Positions 25,335 to 34,896 of a stretch of 64,000 bases of DNA are shown here, in pieces. The first letter of the stretch is position 1, and the number at the start of each line of letters is the position of its first letter. The position numbers and the translations under genes were made by a program. The DNA is taken from positions 1 through 64,000 of the forward strand of contig NZ_QTTA01000023.1 in the NCBI RefSeq assembly GCF_003730275.1. Reading direction: 5' to 3'. This stretch comes from Brevundimonas halotolerans. Its GTDB lineage: Bacteria > Pseudomonadota > Alphaproteobacteria > Caulobacterales > Caulobacteraceae. Below the pieces are notes generated by a model. It made no database searches. It saw nothing but the letters and a program-made list of their open reading frames with translations, and was not told where the DNA came from.

Positions 25335-26000
25335 TCAGTCGCGCGAGCCGAACACCGACTCGGCGGTGTGCTGGCTGCGGGCCTCGGGGGCATCGGGCTC
25401 GAACGCCGGTTCGGCCGCCGGCTGGGCTTCGCCGGTCTGAAGAGTGGCGCCGCCCTTCTTGGCGTCGTCCTTGGCCTTCTTGTCGGCCGCCTTCTTGATC
25501 ACCTCGTCGAGTACAATCTGGCCGACCAGACCGAGGGTGACGGGATCGACCGGCTTGATGTTGGCGGTGTTCCAGTGGGTGCGACTGCGCACCGTCTCGA
25601 TGGTGGCCTTGGTGGTGCCCAGCAGTTTCGAGATCTGGGCGTCGGTCACCTCGGGGTGATTCTTGACGAACCACATGATGGCGTCGGGGCGGTCCTGACG
25701 GCGCGAGACCGGCGTATAGCGCGGCGGGGCCTTGGCCGGCTTGAGCAGTTCGGCGTGGCGGCTGACCACGGCCTTCATGCGATAGGACTCGTCGGCCTGG
25801 GCCTTGTCCAGCTCGTCGCGGGTCAGCTGGCCGTTGATCAGCGGGTCGGCGCCACGGATGTCGCGGGCGACATCACCGTCGGCGATGCCACGCACTTCCA
25901 GCGGGTGCAGACCACAGAAGTCGGCGATCTGCTCGAAGGTCAGGGAGGAATTGTCCACCAGCCAGACCGCAGTGGCCTTGGGCATGAGAATGTCGGTCAT
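25335..26000 (-). CDS. trcR: DUF1013 cell-cycle transcriptional regulator TrcR
   Basis: The 221-residue protein has the full DUF1013 core, starting MTDILMPKATAVWLVDNSSL and continuing FEQIADFCGLHPLEVRGIADGD, then RRQDRPDAIMWFVKNHPEVT with a helix-turn-helix-like LGTTKATIETVRSRTHWN. The last 55 residues are charged and disordered-looking. I recall this family being annotated as TrcR, linked to cell-cycle transcription in Caulobacter; that is database memory. The start at 26000 matches the family N-terminus; an ATG six codons earlier is also open. Confidence 0.85.
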   Translation of the reverse strand: MTDILMPKATAVWLVDNSSLTFEQIADFCGLHPLEVRGIADGDVARDIRGADPLINGQLTRDELDKAQADESYRMKAVVSRHAELLKPAKAPPRYTPVSRRQDRPDAIMWFVKNHPEVTDAQISKLLGTTKATIETVRSRTHWNTANIKPVDPVTLGLVGQIVLDEVIKKAADKKAKDDAKKGGATLQTGEAQPAAEPAFEPDAPEARSQHTAESVFGSRD

Positions 26001-26212
26001 GACGTCGTTCCGGTTCATGAAGGGGCCCGGAAGCCGGGGCCCGGAAACAGCGGCGCCCGACCTTTCGGCCGGGCGCTGAGACTGTCCGTATAGGCGCATT
26101 CGGCTGAAAAGAAAACGCCATATGGCGCGCTCATACAGCCAAGGTTCATCTGCGAAGCGTCACGGTGGGCTCATGGGGGTTTGGCCCCGATCGAAAGTGT
26201 GGAGGAGAGATC

Positions 26213-26869
26213 ATGTTGAGTTTGGCAGGAGTGGCCGCCATGTCGGCCCTGGCATTGGGCGGTCCCGCCCCCGTCGCCGATCAGGACCCGCAGCGGGCAC
26301 CGGGTGGCAGCTATCAGGATCCGCAGGCCGTATCCCCGCGTGGAAGCTATGCACGGAGTTGTAGCGGGGACTATGTGAACCGCGGCCGCCTCTATGCAGA
26401 TTGTCGTGACGAACGCGGCCGGATCCGCGGGACGTCGATCGAGCTGAATCGCTGCGGTCCCTACGACATCTCCAACAACAACGGCCGGCTGGTTTGTGGC
26501 CCGCACCGCGGCGACTTCGAGGACCGTGGGGGTGGCGGCGGCAGGGACGACTGGGACGACCGCCGGGATGACCGCTGGGATCGCGGTCAGGGTGGGCGGG
26601 CCGAGATCACGGTGTACCGGGATGCCAATTTCCGTGGACCCTCGACCAGCTTCAGAGGCGAGATCGCGAATCTGGATCGCACGGGCTTCAACGACCAGAT
26701 CAGCTCGATGAGCTTCCGGGGTGAGTGGGAAGCCTGCACCGATGCCTATTTCCGGGGCTACTGTCAGCGGTTTACGGGCGACGTCCGCAACCTGAGCTCG
26801 TGGGGTTTGAACGACCGGATTTCCTCGCTGCGACCCGTGGGTCGCGGGGGGCGGGGAGACCGCTGGTAG
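26213..26869 (+). CDS. Secreted CVNH-like lectin domain fused to a beta/gamma-crystallin domain
   Basis: Predicted exported 218-residue protein. A weak signal sequence (MLSLAGVAAMSALALGG) is followed by a CVNH-like domain (about 44-95: GSYARSCSGDYVNRGRLYA, then SIELNRCGPYDISNNNGRL) with four cysteines (50, 64, 81, 95) that could form disulfides. A Gly/Asp/Arg-rich linker (96-129, GGGGGRDDWDDRRDD) leads to two Greek-key crystallin motifs (about 130-208: ITVYRDANFRGPSTSF and then CTDAYFRGYCQRFTG). CVNH domains often bind sugars and crystallin folds often bind calcium, but neither is proven here. The ATG follows a strong GGAGGAGA site. Confidence 0.8.
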   Translation: MLSLAGVAAMSALALGGPAPVADQDPQRAPGGSYQDPQAVSPRGSYARSCSGDYVNRGRLYADCRDERGRIRGTSIELNRCGPYDISNNNGRLVCGPHRGDFEDRGGGGGRDDWDDRRDDRWDRGQGGRAEITVYRDANFRGPSTSFRGEIANLDRTGFNDQISSMSFRGEWEACTDAYFRGYCQRFTGDVRNLSSWGLNDRISSLRPVGRGGRGDRW

Positions 26870-27844
26870 TCAGTCGACCACCAGCACGATCTTGCCGATG
26901 TGCTCGCCCGCCTCCAGCCGGAGGTGGGCGAGACCGGCATCTGCCAAAGGAAAGGTCGCCTCGATTGGGGGCCTGACCTGACCGCTCTCGACCCAGGGCC
27001 ATGCCGTCTGGCGGACCGCCGCGATCAGGCGGGCCTTTTCGTCCGCGCTACGCGAGCGGAGCGTTGAGCCGGTCAGCACGATCCGCTTCAGCATCAGCCG
27101 CATCAGGTCGATTTCGACCCGGGCGCCGCTGAGGGTGGCGATCACCGACCAGCGCCCGCCGGGCTTGAGCACCGACTGGTTCAGCGCGGCATAGTCGGCT
27201 CCGACCATGTCGAGGATCACATCGACGCCGCCCGCTTTATTGATGGTGGCCTCGAGGTCATCGCTTGTGGCATCGAGGCTGACGTCAGCGCCGAGGGCTC
27301 GCGCAGCGTCTGCCTTGGCCCTGCCGCGGGAAGTGGCGATGACGCGGGCGCCGGCGGCCCTGGCCATCTGGATGGCGGTGACGCCGATACCGCTGGTGGC
27401 ACCATGGATCAGCAGGGTTTCACCCGCCTGCAGCCGTCCATCCTCGAAGACATTGGCAAAGACGGTCGACAGGGTCTCGGGCAGGGCTGCGGCGGCCACA
27501 AAGTCCAGATCGTCGGGGAGGGGGAACAGATGCCGCGCATCGACCACCGCCTGGTCCGCATAGCCGCCCCCGCCCAGCAGGGCGCAGACCCGGTCGCCGA
27601 TAGCCCGGTCGGTCACGCCGTCGCCAAGCCGGTCAATCTCGCCAGCCACTTCAAGACCGAGGGTGTCGGGCGCGCCGGGCGGCGGGGGATATCGGCCCTC
27701 GCGCTGCAGCAGATCGGGGCGGTTGATACCCGCGGCGCGCACCCGGATGCGAACCTGACCGGGGCCGGGCTCAAGGTCCGGGGACTCGACCAGCGAAAGG
27801 GCGGTCGCGGGGCCCGTGCCACCGCTGATCGAGATGCGTTTCAT
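26870..27844 (-). CDS. Zinc-independent quinone oxidoreductase (MDR family, PIG3-like)
   Basis: NAD(P)H-dependent medium-chain reductase, 324 residues. It has the GroES-like N-terminal domain with GINRPDLLQREGRYPPPPG, typical of the quinone oxidoreductase/PIG3 group, and a Rossmann domain starting LLIHGATSGIGVTAIQMARAAGA. The zinc-ligand cysteines of alcohol dehydrogenases are absent, as expected. Electron acceptor in vivo unknown. It converges on the CVNH/crystallin gene. Confidence 0.9.
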   Translation of the reverse strand: MKRISISGGTGPATALSLVESPDLEPGPGQVRIRVRAAGINRPDLLQREGRYPPPPGAPDTLGLEVAGEIDRLGDGVTDRAIGDRVCALLGGGGYADQAVVDARHLFPLPDDLDFVAAAALPETLSTVFANVFEDGRLQAGETLLIHGATSGIGVTAIQMARAAGARVIATSRGRAKADAARALGADVSLDATSDDLEATINKAGGVDVILDMVGADYAALNQSVLKPGGRWSVIATLSGARVEIDLMRLMLKRIVLTGSTLRSRSADEKARLIAAVRQTAWPWVESGQVRPPIEATFPLADAGLAHLRLEAGEHIGKIVLVVD

Positions 27845-27918
27845 GGGGCCGCCCTTGCAATCATCCGTGTCCGGGCGTTCACATAGGGGCCACAGGACCG
27901 TGAACCAAGGAGGCGGGC

Positions 27919-28125
27919 ATGATCATCGACGACGCCGAACCGAGGCCGCAGCGCGGGGCCTTGCTGGGCCAGCTGGCGCGCGAGGACCTGGATCTCTATT
28001 CGGTCGAGGAGTGCCGGGACCGGATCGCCCTGCTTGAAGCCGAGATTGCCCGCGTGAAAGCAGCCATGGAGGCGAAGTCGGCGCGCAAATCGGCGGCCGA
28101 GGCGCTCTTCAACTTCGGCTCGTAA
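27919..28125 (+). CDS. DUF1192 small protein
   Basis: A 68-residue protein matching DUF1192: LAREDLDLYSVEECRDRIALLEAEIARVKAAMEAK, mostly one long helix, and ending FNFGS. Conserved in alphaproteobacteria; role unknown. It has a good AAGGAGG site before the ATG and is transcribed towards the DUF1465 gene. Confidence 0.85.
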   Translation: MIIDDAEPRPQRGALLGQLAREDLDLYSVEECRDRIALLEAEIARVKAAMEAKSARKSAAEALFNFGS

Positions 28126-28218
28126 CGGCACGGGCGGCGTGGCATGACCGTTGCAGGCAACCGGGCCGACGCGGTTCCATCTGCGGCGACAGGGTTCACC
28201 TACAGGTAAATAGTGTTG

Positions 28219-28770
28219 ATGACTGAAGAGACGTCCCCGCCCGATCTGGCTCCGTCCGGCACCGCCGTGGACGGTCGCGTCGCCGTGGTGACCGATTTTG
28301 CCGCCTCCGACCTGTACGACCGCACCTTTCGCGAGGGGATGGAGCTGGTCGAGGAGACGGCCGCCTATCTGGACGGTGAGGGACGGCGGGACTCCAAGCT
28401 GCTGTCGCGCTCCAGCGCCCTGGCCTATGCGGGCGAGAGCATGCGCCTGACCACCCGCCTGATGCAGATCGCTTCGTGGCTGCTGGTGCAGCGCGCGGTG
28501 CGCGAGGGCGACATGGCGGCCAGCGCGGCCTGCGAGGCGCGTTATCGGCTGGCGGCCCGCAAGGTCGAGGGTGAGACGCCGCCGCCCGCAGACCTGCCGA
28601 TCGCGCTGGTGGAATATGCGGTGCGGGCCGAGAAGCTGTACGACCGAATCCATTATCTGGACCGGCGTATGTATGTGGATGCAACCCCGCCGGCGGACAC
28701 GCCGAACCCGGTTCAGAGTCAGTTCGACAGACTGTCAGCGGCCTTCGGGGCCCCCAACAACTCGAACTGA
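28219..28770 (+). CDS. DUF1465 family protein
   Basis: The 183-residue protein has the DUF1465 core, with FREGMELVEETAAYLDGEGR and then LLSRSSALAYAGESMRLTTRL. It is all-helical and soluble. Such genes are widespread in alphaproteobacteria near DUF1192 and ydcH-like genes, as here; I know of no established biochemical role. GTG, TTG and ATG follow one another at the start; I use the ATG at 28219. Confidence 0.85.
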   Translation: MTEETSPPDLAPSGTAVDGRVAVVTDFAASDLYDRTFREGMELVEETAAYLDGEGRRDSKLLSRSSALAYAGESMRLTTRLMQIASWLLVQRAVREGDMAASAACEARYRLAARKVEGETPPPADLPIALVEYAVRAEKLYDRIHYLDRRMYVDATPPADTPNPVQSQFDRLSAAFGAPNNSN

Positions 28771-28774
28771 CGCT

Positions 28775-30382
28775 CTACGGCCCGACGTCGTTGGCGTCGA
28801 CGCGACCGTCCTGAACCGGACGGGGCAGGGAGACGGCGATGCCGAGCGCATCGGCCAGCTTTTCATCGCGATTGTAGACATCCTCGCGGAAGGCCACGCG
28901 GCCCTGACCGTCGACGAAGGCCGTCCAGTACAGCAGGCGCACTCCGATTTCGCGGCCCGTCGTGACCCGGGTGGTCCGCCGGTTTGCCTGGGCGGTGTCG
29001 AACTCTTCCAGCTTGGCGGGATCCGGGGACAGCAGCAGACGGGCGAACTCGACCGCGCCCTCGACGCGCACGCAGCCGTGGCTGCGGTGACGGTAGGCCA
29101 GGTTGAACGCACCCTTGGACGGGGTGTCGTGCAGGAAGATGGCGTAGCTGTCGCGCAGCTCGAACTTGACATAGCCCAGCGCGGACTGGGGACCGGCCCG
29201 CTGGATGACCGTGCCGTTCGAGATGTACATGTCATTGGCGGCCAGATAGCCGGGGCCGCGGGGCAGGATCTCGTTTCGGGCGATGCCGGCCGGAACGTAC
29301 CAGGGCGGATTGGCCACGACCGAGGCGAACGGCTTTTCAAGGCTGGGGGTCTGGTTGGCGGCGGTGCCGACGACGACGCGGTTGGAGTGAACGGGGCGCC
29401 CGTCCTTCCAGTAGACCATGATGGCGGCAGCGGTGTTGACCTCGATCCGCTCGGGATCAACGTCACGGGCCAGCCAGCGGCGGCGCTCAAGGTTGAGGGC
29501 AATCTGGCGGGCGCGATCCTCGGCAGACGCCGACAGGGACTGCTGGGTGCCCGATCCGATGCGGGCATCAACCGCGAGGCCGTGGCGGCCCTGGAAGCTG
29601 CGCACGGCCTGCTGAAGCTCAGGGCCGTAGAAATTGTCGGCCATGGCCAGCAGGCGCATGCCTTCGGCCTCATTGAGGTCGCCCTCGGCGATCAGCCGCT
29701 GGATCAGTTGCGGCACGCGGCGATCCACGTCGCCGGGCTCAATGTTGGCCCCCAGCCGGAAGGTCGGCCAGCCGCCGTTCTCGCGGATCATGCGACGATA
29801 GCGGACATAGCCCGCCGACAGATTGCTGTAGCCGATGTCGGTCGGGGCGAGGCCCTCATACCATTCGACGACGCCGTTCGAGGCGAGGGCTTGATACAGG
29901 CCAAGCGGCAGGTCGATGCGGTTCTTGCGCATCTCCCATAGATCCTCGACCGTCTCGGGGCGGATGCGGCCTTCGCTGAGCACGCGGGCGTAGCGCAGGG
30001 CGGCGGCCGTGGTGCGCATTTCCGCCATGCTGCGGTCGGCGGCGAGGCCCTCGAAATCGAAGAAGTCATACTGGGCGAGGCCATGGCGCTCGGCCTTGGA
30101 GGCCGCAGTGCGCAAATTGTCGAGGCGCGGGGCGGTCCAGACCGGGGTCCAGCCGTTCATCTCATAGAAGACCCGGACATCGGGCTGTTCGGTTTGCGGC
30201 AGGCGGGCCAGTTGGTCGTTGAAGCTGTTGTAGAAGGCGACGGCGGTCGGGTCACGGGTCGGCGGAACGCCCTGGGGCCGGCCCATCGGATCCTGTGGTG
30301 CGTTCTGGGCATGGGCGGCCTGGGCCGCTCCCATGATGGCGGCGGTGGCTGCACCCAGACCCAGTTGTCGACGCGTGATCAT
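28775..30382 (-). CDS. L,D-transpeptidase of the YcbB/LdtD type
   Basis: Exported peptidoglycan cross-linking enzyme, 535 residues. The N-terminus MITRRQLGLGAATAAIMGAAQ carries a possible twin-arginine signal (RRQLGLG). A peptidoglycan-binding repeat lies around residue 245-275 (LQQAVRSFQGRHGLAVDARIG). The YkuD domain follows, with the catalytic HDTPSKGAFN and SHGCVRV (Cys). It forms 3-3 cross-links by exchanging the tetrapeptide donor. It ends 4 bp from the convergent DUF1465 gene. Confidence 0.92.
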   Translation of the reverse strand: MITRRQLGLGAATAAIMGAAQAAHAQNAPQDPMGRPQGVPPTRDPTAVAFYNSFNDQLARLPQTEQPDVRVFYEMNGWTPVWTAPRLDNLRTAASKAERHGLAQYDFFDFEGLAADRSMAEMRTTAAALRYARVLSEGRIRPETVEDLWEMRKNRIDLPLGLYQALASNGVVEWYEGLAPTDIGYSNLSAGYVRYRRMIRENGGWPTFRLGANIEPGDVDRRVPQLIQRLIAEGDLNEAEGMRLLAMADNFYGPELQQAVRSFQGRHGLAVDARIGSGTQQSLSASAEDRARQIALNLERRRWLARDVDPERIEVNTAAAIMVYWKDGRPVHSNRVVVGTAANQTPSLEKPFASVVANPPWYVPAGIARNEILPRGPGYLAANDMYISNGTVIQRAGPQSALGYVKFELRDSYAIFLHDTPSKGAFNLAYRHRSHGCVRVEGAVEFARLLLSPDPAKLEEFDTAQANRRTTRVTTGREIGVRLLYWTAFVDGQGRVAFREDVYNRDEKLADALGIAVSLPRPVQDGRVDANDVGP

Positions 30383-30469
30383 GATCCGTTTGCCGTCCAG
30401 CTTGTCGCGGGCGCCCTGAATGACCCCGCTGTTCTATAATCAACCGCAGCTTATCGGCGTTCCAGACAA

Positions 30470-30502
30470 ACAGAAAGCGCCGCCCCCGAGGGACGGCGCT
30501 CT
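30470..30502 (-). terminator. Terminator downstream of rpmE
   Basis: On the minus strand, AGCGCCGTCCC pairs with GGGCGGCGCT (one bulge) and is followed by TTTCTGTTTG. It lies about 43 bp past the rpmE stop codon. Confidence 0.75.
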
Positions 30503-30543
30503 GTGGCTTCCGGGACGCACCCCCGAGAGGGGCGAGCCGCTGG

Positions 30544-30768
30544 CTACTTCTTGATGAAGCCGCCGAATTTCGAGTTGAAGCGCGACACGCGACCGGCCCG
30601 GTCCATCAGGTGCTGGTTGCCGCCGGTCCAGGCCGGGTGCGTCAGCGGATCGATGTCCAGGTTCAGGGTCGCGCCTTCCTTCTGGTAGGTCGAGCGCGTC
30701 TGGTAGGAGGTGCCATCCGTCATCGTCACGGTGATGAAGTGATAGTCGGGGTGGGTGTCCGCTTTCAT
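30544..30768 (-). CDS. rpmE: 50S ribosomal protein L31 (cysteine-free form)
   Basis: The 74-residue protein begins [20 protein letters not shown] and contains [14 protein letters not shown] and [12 protein letters not shown], clear L31 marks. It lacks the zinc-binding cysteines found in the C+ form of L31, as is common in alphaproteobacteria. The gene stands alone with its own terminator and is divergent from the ABC exporter. Confidence 0.95.
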   Translation of the reverse strand: MKADTHPDYHFITVTMTDGTSYQTRSTYQKEGATLNLDIDPLTHPAWTGGNQHLMDRAGRVSRFNSKFGGFIKK

Positions 30769-30903
30769 CGCGTTGGTCCGGTCTGTTCAGGCGCGGTGAC
30801 GATGCCGACCGTCGGTGCGCAAAATGGGAAACCCGCCAGAAGCTCCGGCGAGCGAGGGGCGGCGTTTACACCGGGTAGCGTTCCGGGGCAAGAGGCGCGG
30901 GCC

Positions 30904-32766
30904 ATGACCGAAACACCCCCGCCTTCCCGCGCCGCACCCGACCTGGATGCCGAGGCCTCTGGCCGCCCCGGCGCCGGGGCACAGCTCAGCGAGCGGCTGA
31001 GCGAGGCAGGCGAGCGCCGCACCCGGCAAAAGGATGTGCGCCCGCTTTTGCGCCTGTGGCCCTTTGCCGTCCAGCACCGCGGGCATGTGGCGCTGTCGGT
31101 GTTCTGGCTGCTGATGTCGACGGCGGCCTCGCTGGGCCTGACGGTGACCTCGCGCGGGGCCATCGACAACGGCTTTGAGGCCGGTGGGGCGCAGCTGAAT
31201 TTCTGGTTCCTGCTGCTGGGGCTGAATGCGCTGTTCCTCGGGGTGGCTTCGGCGGTGCGCTATTATTTCGTGACCCGGACGGGCGAGCGGATCATCGCCG
31301 ACCTGCGCACGGCCCTGTTCGGGCGGGTGCTGACGCTGGACCCGGCCTTTTTCGTGCGGATGCGGACGGGCGAGGTTCTGTCGCGCCTGACGACCGACAT
31401 TCAACTGATCGACACCCTGATGACGACCTCGATCAGCTTTGCGCTGCGCAACCTGCTGACCATGATCGGGGGGATGATCCTGCTGTTCGTGGTCAGCCCC
31501 AAGCTGATGGGGCTGGTGCTGCTGGTGCTGCCGCTGCTGATCGTGCCGCTGTTCCTGTTCGGGCGGGTGGTGCGCAAGCTGACGGTCGATTCGCAGGACC
31601 GGTTCGCCGAGGCGGTCGGGTTCGCGGGTGAGAGCGTCGATGCCATCGAGACGGTGCAGGCCTTTGGCCGCGAGGCCTCGGCCATCGGCCGGTTCGGGGC
31701 GGCAGTCGAGGCGGCCTTTGGCGTGTCGCTGAAGCGGATCCGGGCGCGGGCGTGGATGACGGCCATGATCATCACCCTGATGTTCGGCGGTGTGACGCTG
31801 GTGCTGTGGCTGGGCGCGCAGGATGTGATCGCCGGACGGATGACGCCGGGGGCCCTGCTGCAGTTTGTGCTGCTGTCGGTGTTCGTGGCCGGTGCCGTGG
31901 GGGCACTGGGCGAGAGCTGGGGCGATGTGCAAAAAGCCGCAGGTGCCATGCAGCGAATCGACGAACTGATGCGGGCCCAACCCGGCATTCGCCCGCCCGC
32001 CGCCCCGAAGGCCCTGCCCAAGCCGCCGGTCGGCGAAGTCGAGATGCGCGACGTCAACTTCGCCTATCCGGGACGACCGGACCTGCCGGCGCTCCGGGAT
32101 TTCACCCTGTCGGTGAGACCGGGCGAGACGGTGGCCCTGGTCGGGCCGTCGGGCGCGGGCAAGTCGACGGTGTTTCGCCTGCTGCTGCGCTTCTACGATC
32201 CGCAGTCCGGGGAGGTGCGGATCGACGGAGTTGAGGCCTCGACTGTCGACCCTGTCGATCTTCGGTCGCGCTTTGCCTGGGTGTCGCAGGAAGCGCCGCT
32301 GTTCTCGGGTTCGGCGATCGAGAATATCCGCTTTGGCCGCGAGGACGCGGGGGTCGAAGAGGTCCGCGACGTGGCCGAGCGGGCCCAGGCGCTGACGTTC
32401 GTCGAGGCCCTGCCCGAAGGGTTCGACACCCCGCTGGGCGAGCGCGCGCGCAGCCTGTCAGGCGGACAGCGCCAGCGGCTCGCCATCGCCCGGGCCCTGA
32501 TCCGGCAGGCGCCGATCCTGCTGCTGGACGAGGCCACCAGCGCGCTGGATGCCGAGAACGAGCGTCTGGTGCAGGTGGCGCTGGATGAGGCCATGCAGGC
32601 GCGCACGACGCTGGTGATCGCCCACCGGCTGGCGACCGTGCTGCGCGCGGACCGGATTGTGGTGATGGACGAGGGCCGGGTGGTCGAAGTCGGCACCCAC
32701 GGCGAGTTGGTCGCTCGGGGGGGGCTGTACGCCCGGCTGGCCCGGCTGCAGTTCCGGGCCGACTGA
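30904..32766 (+). CDS. Fused permease-ATPase ABC exporter (ABCB/MsbA-like)
   Basis: A half-transporter of 620 residues that should work as a homodimer. An N-terminal polar region of about 50 residues is followed by six membrane segments. The ATPase follows (Walker A GPSGAGKST, signature LSGGQRQR, Walker B ILLLDEATSALD, H-loop IAHRL). ABCB exporters move lipids, peptides or drugs. Nothing in the context fixes the substrate. The frame is open to 30610, but the ATG at 30904 is the first with normal transporter sequence after it. Confidence 0.9.
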   Translation: MTETPPPSRAAPDLDAEASGRPGAGAQLSERLSEAGERRTRQKDVRPLLRLWPFAVQHRGHVALSVFWLLMSTAASLGLTVTSRGAIDNGFEAGGAQLNFWFLLLGLNALFLGVASAVRYYFVTRTGERIIADLRTALFGRVLTLDPAFFVRMRTGEVLSRLTTDIQLIDTLMTTSISFALRNLLTMIGGMILLFVVSPKLMGLVLLVLPLLIVPLFLFGRVVRKLTVDSQDRFAEAVGFAGESVDAIETVQAFGREASAIGRFGAAVEAAFGVSLKRIRARAWMTAMIITLMFGGVTLVLWLGAQDVIAGRMTPGALLQFVLLSVFVAGAVGALGESWGDVQKAAGAMQRIDELMRAQPGIRPPAAPKALPKPPVGEVEMRDVNFAYPGRPDLPALRDFTLSVRPGETVALVGPSGAGKSTVFRLLLRFYDPQSGEVRIDGVEASTVDPVDLRSRFAWVSQEAPLFSGSAIENIRFGREDAGVEEVRDVAERAQALTFVEALPEGFDTPLGERARSLSGGQRQRLAIARALIRQAPILLLDEATSALDAENERLVQVALDEAMQARTTLVIAHRLATVLRADRIVVMDEGRVVEVGTHGELVARGGLYARLARLQFRAD

Positions 32767-32772
32767 GCCCGA

Positions 32773-33579
32773 TCAGGTCGCGCGCAGGATGGCGGCGATC
32801 TGGGGGTGCAGGTCCGAGTTGGCGACCAGGATCTGCTGGCCGTCGTGGACATTGCCGGTGCCGTCGATGGTGGTGGCCATGCCACCCGCCTCGGAGACGA
32901 ACAGCAGGCCCGCGGCCACGTCCCACGGCTTGAGGTTGCGCTCCCAGAAGGCGTCGTAACGGCCCGCCGCCACCCAGGCGAGGTCCAGCGCCGCCGATCC
33001 CAGACGACGGATGCCGGCGACCCGCTGGCCCATGGCGTGGATGTCCTTGATCGCCTGGGCGTGGCCGGTCTTGCCCATGAAGGGCAGGCCGGTGCCGATC
33101 AGGCACTGGCTGAGGTCGCGGCGACCGGTGACCCGGATGCGCGCGTCGTTCAGATAGGCGCCCTTGCCCTTTTCGGCCCAGAACAGCTCGTTCAGCACGG
33201 GGTTGAAGGTGACGCCTGCGACGACCTCGGCCGAGCCGTCGGGCGCGCGCCGCTCCAGCGCCACGGTGATGGCAAAGTGGGGCATGGCGTGGACGAAATT
33301 GGTGGTGCCGTCGATCGGGTCGACGATCCAGGTGTGCGACTTGTCCGTGCCCTCGATCATGCCGCGTTCCTCGCCGAGGAAGCCGTAGCCGGGGCGCGCC
33401 TTGGTCAGCAGCTCGAACAGGGTCTGCTCGGCCTTGATGTCGGCGGCGGTGACGAAATCGGCGGGCCCCTTGCGCGAGACTTGCAGCTGGGAGACCTCGC
33501 CAAAGTCGCGGAGCATCGGCCGCGCGGTCTTGCGGACCGCGTCGATCATGGTTTGCAGAAGGGCAGAGGCGAGGGCCAT
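32773..33579 (-). CDS. suhB: Inositol monophosphatase family protein (SuhB-like)
   Basis: Magnesium-dependent phosphatase of 268 residues. It shows the metal-binding EERG, WIVDPIDGTTNFVHAMPHFAIT and the C-terminal WDVAAGLLFVSEAGG motifs. SuhB proteins hydrolyse inositol-1-phosphate and in E. coli also take part in rRNA antitermination. The Met at 33579 is chosen because the conserved helix begins there; an ATG seven codons upstream is possible. It is 93 bp after efp and transcribed in the same direction. Confidence 0.9.
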   Translation of the reverse strand: MALASALLQTMIDAVRKTARPMLRDFGEVSQLQVSRKGPADFVTAADIKAEQTLFELLTKARPGYGFLGEERGMIEGTDKSHTWIVDPIDGTTNFVHAMPHFAITVALERRAPDGSAEVVAGVTFNPVLNELFWAEKGKGAYLNDARIRVTGRRDLSQCLIGTGLPFMGKTGHAQAIKDIHAMGQRVAGIRRLGSAALDLAWVAAGRYDAFWERNLKPWDVAAGLLFVSEAGGMATTIDGTGNVHDGQQILVANSDLHPQIAAILRAT

Positions 33580-33672
33580 GGGGAATCTCCTGGTCCGCAT
33601 GTCCTGAAAGGCTTCCGGCCCGGAGATGCGGAGAAGTTCAAAAAAGGGAGCGGTCCGGCTGGACCGCCCGGA

Positions 33673-34239
33673 TCAATCCGCGCGGCGGACGTATTCGCCG
33701 GTGGTGGTGTCGACCACGATCTTTTCGCCGACGCCCATATAGGGCGGAATCATGATGCGGACGCCGTTGTTGGCGATGGCCGGCTTGTAGGACGAGGAGG
33801 CGGTCTGGCCCTTCACGGTCGGCTCGGTCTCGACGACTTCCAGATTGACCTGGTCCGGCAGGGAGAGGCCGATCGGGCGCTCCTCGTGCATCTCGATGAC
33901 GACCTTCATGCCTTCCTGCAGATACGGGATGCGGTCATCGCCGACCCAGTCCTTCTGCAGTTCGATCTGTTCGTAGGTCGCGTCGTCCATGAAGACGAGG
34001 CTGTCGCCGTTGTCGAACAGATAGGAGAAATCCTTCTGTTCCAGGGTGACGCGCTCGACCTTGTCTTCTGACCGGAAGCGCTCGTTCAGCTTGTTGCCTG
34101 TCTCGAGGTTCTTGGCCTCGACGTTGGCGAAGGCGCCGCCCTTGCCCGGCTTGACGTGGCTGGCCTTGGTCACGACCCAGAGGCCGCCGTTCACTTGCAG
34201 GACCATGCCGGGCTTGATGGTGTTGCCGTTGATTTTCAT
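33673..34239 (-). CDS. efp: Translation elongation factor P
   Basis: EF-P relieves ribosome stalling at polyproline. The 188-residue protein has the three-barrel pattern and the conserved loop [10 protein letters not shown], with Lys33 at the site modified in the EpmA/EpmB pathway. An Arg there would have suggested EarP instead. The ending [21 protein letters not shown] is typical. The frame is open to 34314, but the ATG at 34239 is the canonical start. Confidence 0.96.
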   Translation of the reverse strand: MKINGNTIKPGMVLQVNGGLWVVTKASHVKPGKGGAFANVEAKNLETGNKLNERFRSEDKVERVTLEQKDFSYLFDNGDSLVFMDDATYEQIELQKDWVGDDRIPYLQEGMKVVIEMHEERPIGLSLPDQVNLEVVETEPTVKGQTASSSYKPAIANNGVRIMIPPYMGVGEKIVVDTTTGEYVRRAD

Positions 34240-34338
34240 CGAATGTCGCTGGGGTTGGACTGCGCGCGCGCAGGCGTGAAATTTGGACGCGACCCCTACA
34301 GGGGCGACGGTCAAAGGGCAAGCGGGCGGAATGTTGCG

Positions 34339-34842
34339 TCAGTCGGGCTGGATGCGGTTCGCCAGCCGGACGCCGGACCCGAGCGGAGAGGCCATCTTGC
34401 CGGCCCGGGTGTCCATCTGGCGGGCCTCGTGGGCGAAGGCGGCCGCCATGCCGGCGGACGACATGGCTGCGGCGATCTGCAGCCCGCGACTGGTCGGACG
34501 CAAGGCGATCCACACAGCGTTGAGGGCCTGGGCCGCCGCCCAGAAGCCGAGGGCGCGGGTGCGCTCGGGGCGGGCCGGGGCATTCCAGACGCGCAATGCC
34601 GACAGGGTGGTGGCCGAAAACATGGCGGGCAGGATCAGGCCCAGCGAGCCGCGCGGCCGCTCGGTCACCGGCTGGTCCGTGCCGCCTGTGGGGCGTGGTT
34701 TGACCGATATGTGAGCAAGGGCTGTCGCGGCCACCGCAAAGCCGAGCGTCAGCCCGAGACCGAGCAGCACATGGCTACCGTCCCGGTCACGAGCGTTGAT
34801 AAGATTGGTCGCCTTGTCGTGTACGTCGTCGAGATCGAACAT
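34339..34842 (-). CDS. Membrane protein of unknown function
   Basis: The 167-residue product has an N-terminal charged stretch, then three or four hydrophobic segments (VLLGLGLTLGFAVAATALAHI, LILPAMFSATTLSALRVW, ALGFWAAAQALNAVWIAL, IAAAMSSAGMAAAFAHEA). I recognise no family. The ATG at 34842 sits behind a strong GGAGGAGA site, which decides the start over the earlier in-frame codon at 34860. It lies between efp and bacterioferritin. Confidence 0.65.
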   Translation of the reverse strand: MFDLDDVHDKATNLINARDRDGSHVLLGLGLTLGFAVAATALAHISVKPRPTGGTDQPVTERPRGSLGLILPAMFSATTLSALRVWNAPARPERTRALGFWAAAQALNAVWIALRPTSRGLQIAAAMSSAGMAAAFAHEARQMDTRAGKMASPLGSGVRLANRIQPD

Positions 34843-34896
34843 CCAGTCTCCTCCAGCCACACCAGAGGAATGGGTCGAACCGCCGTCTGTTCCCGA

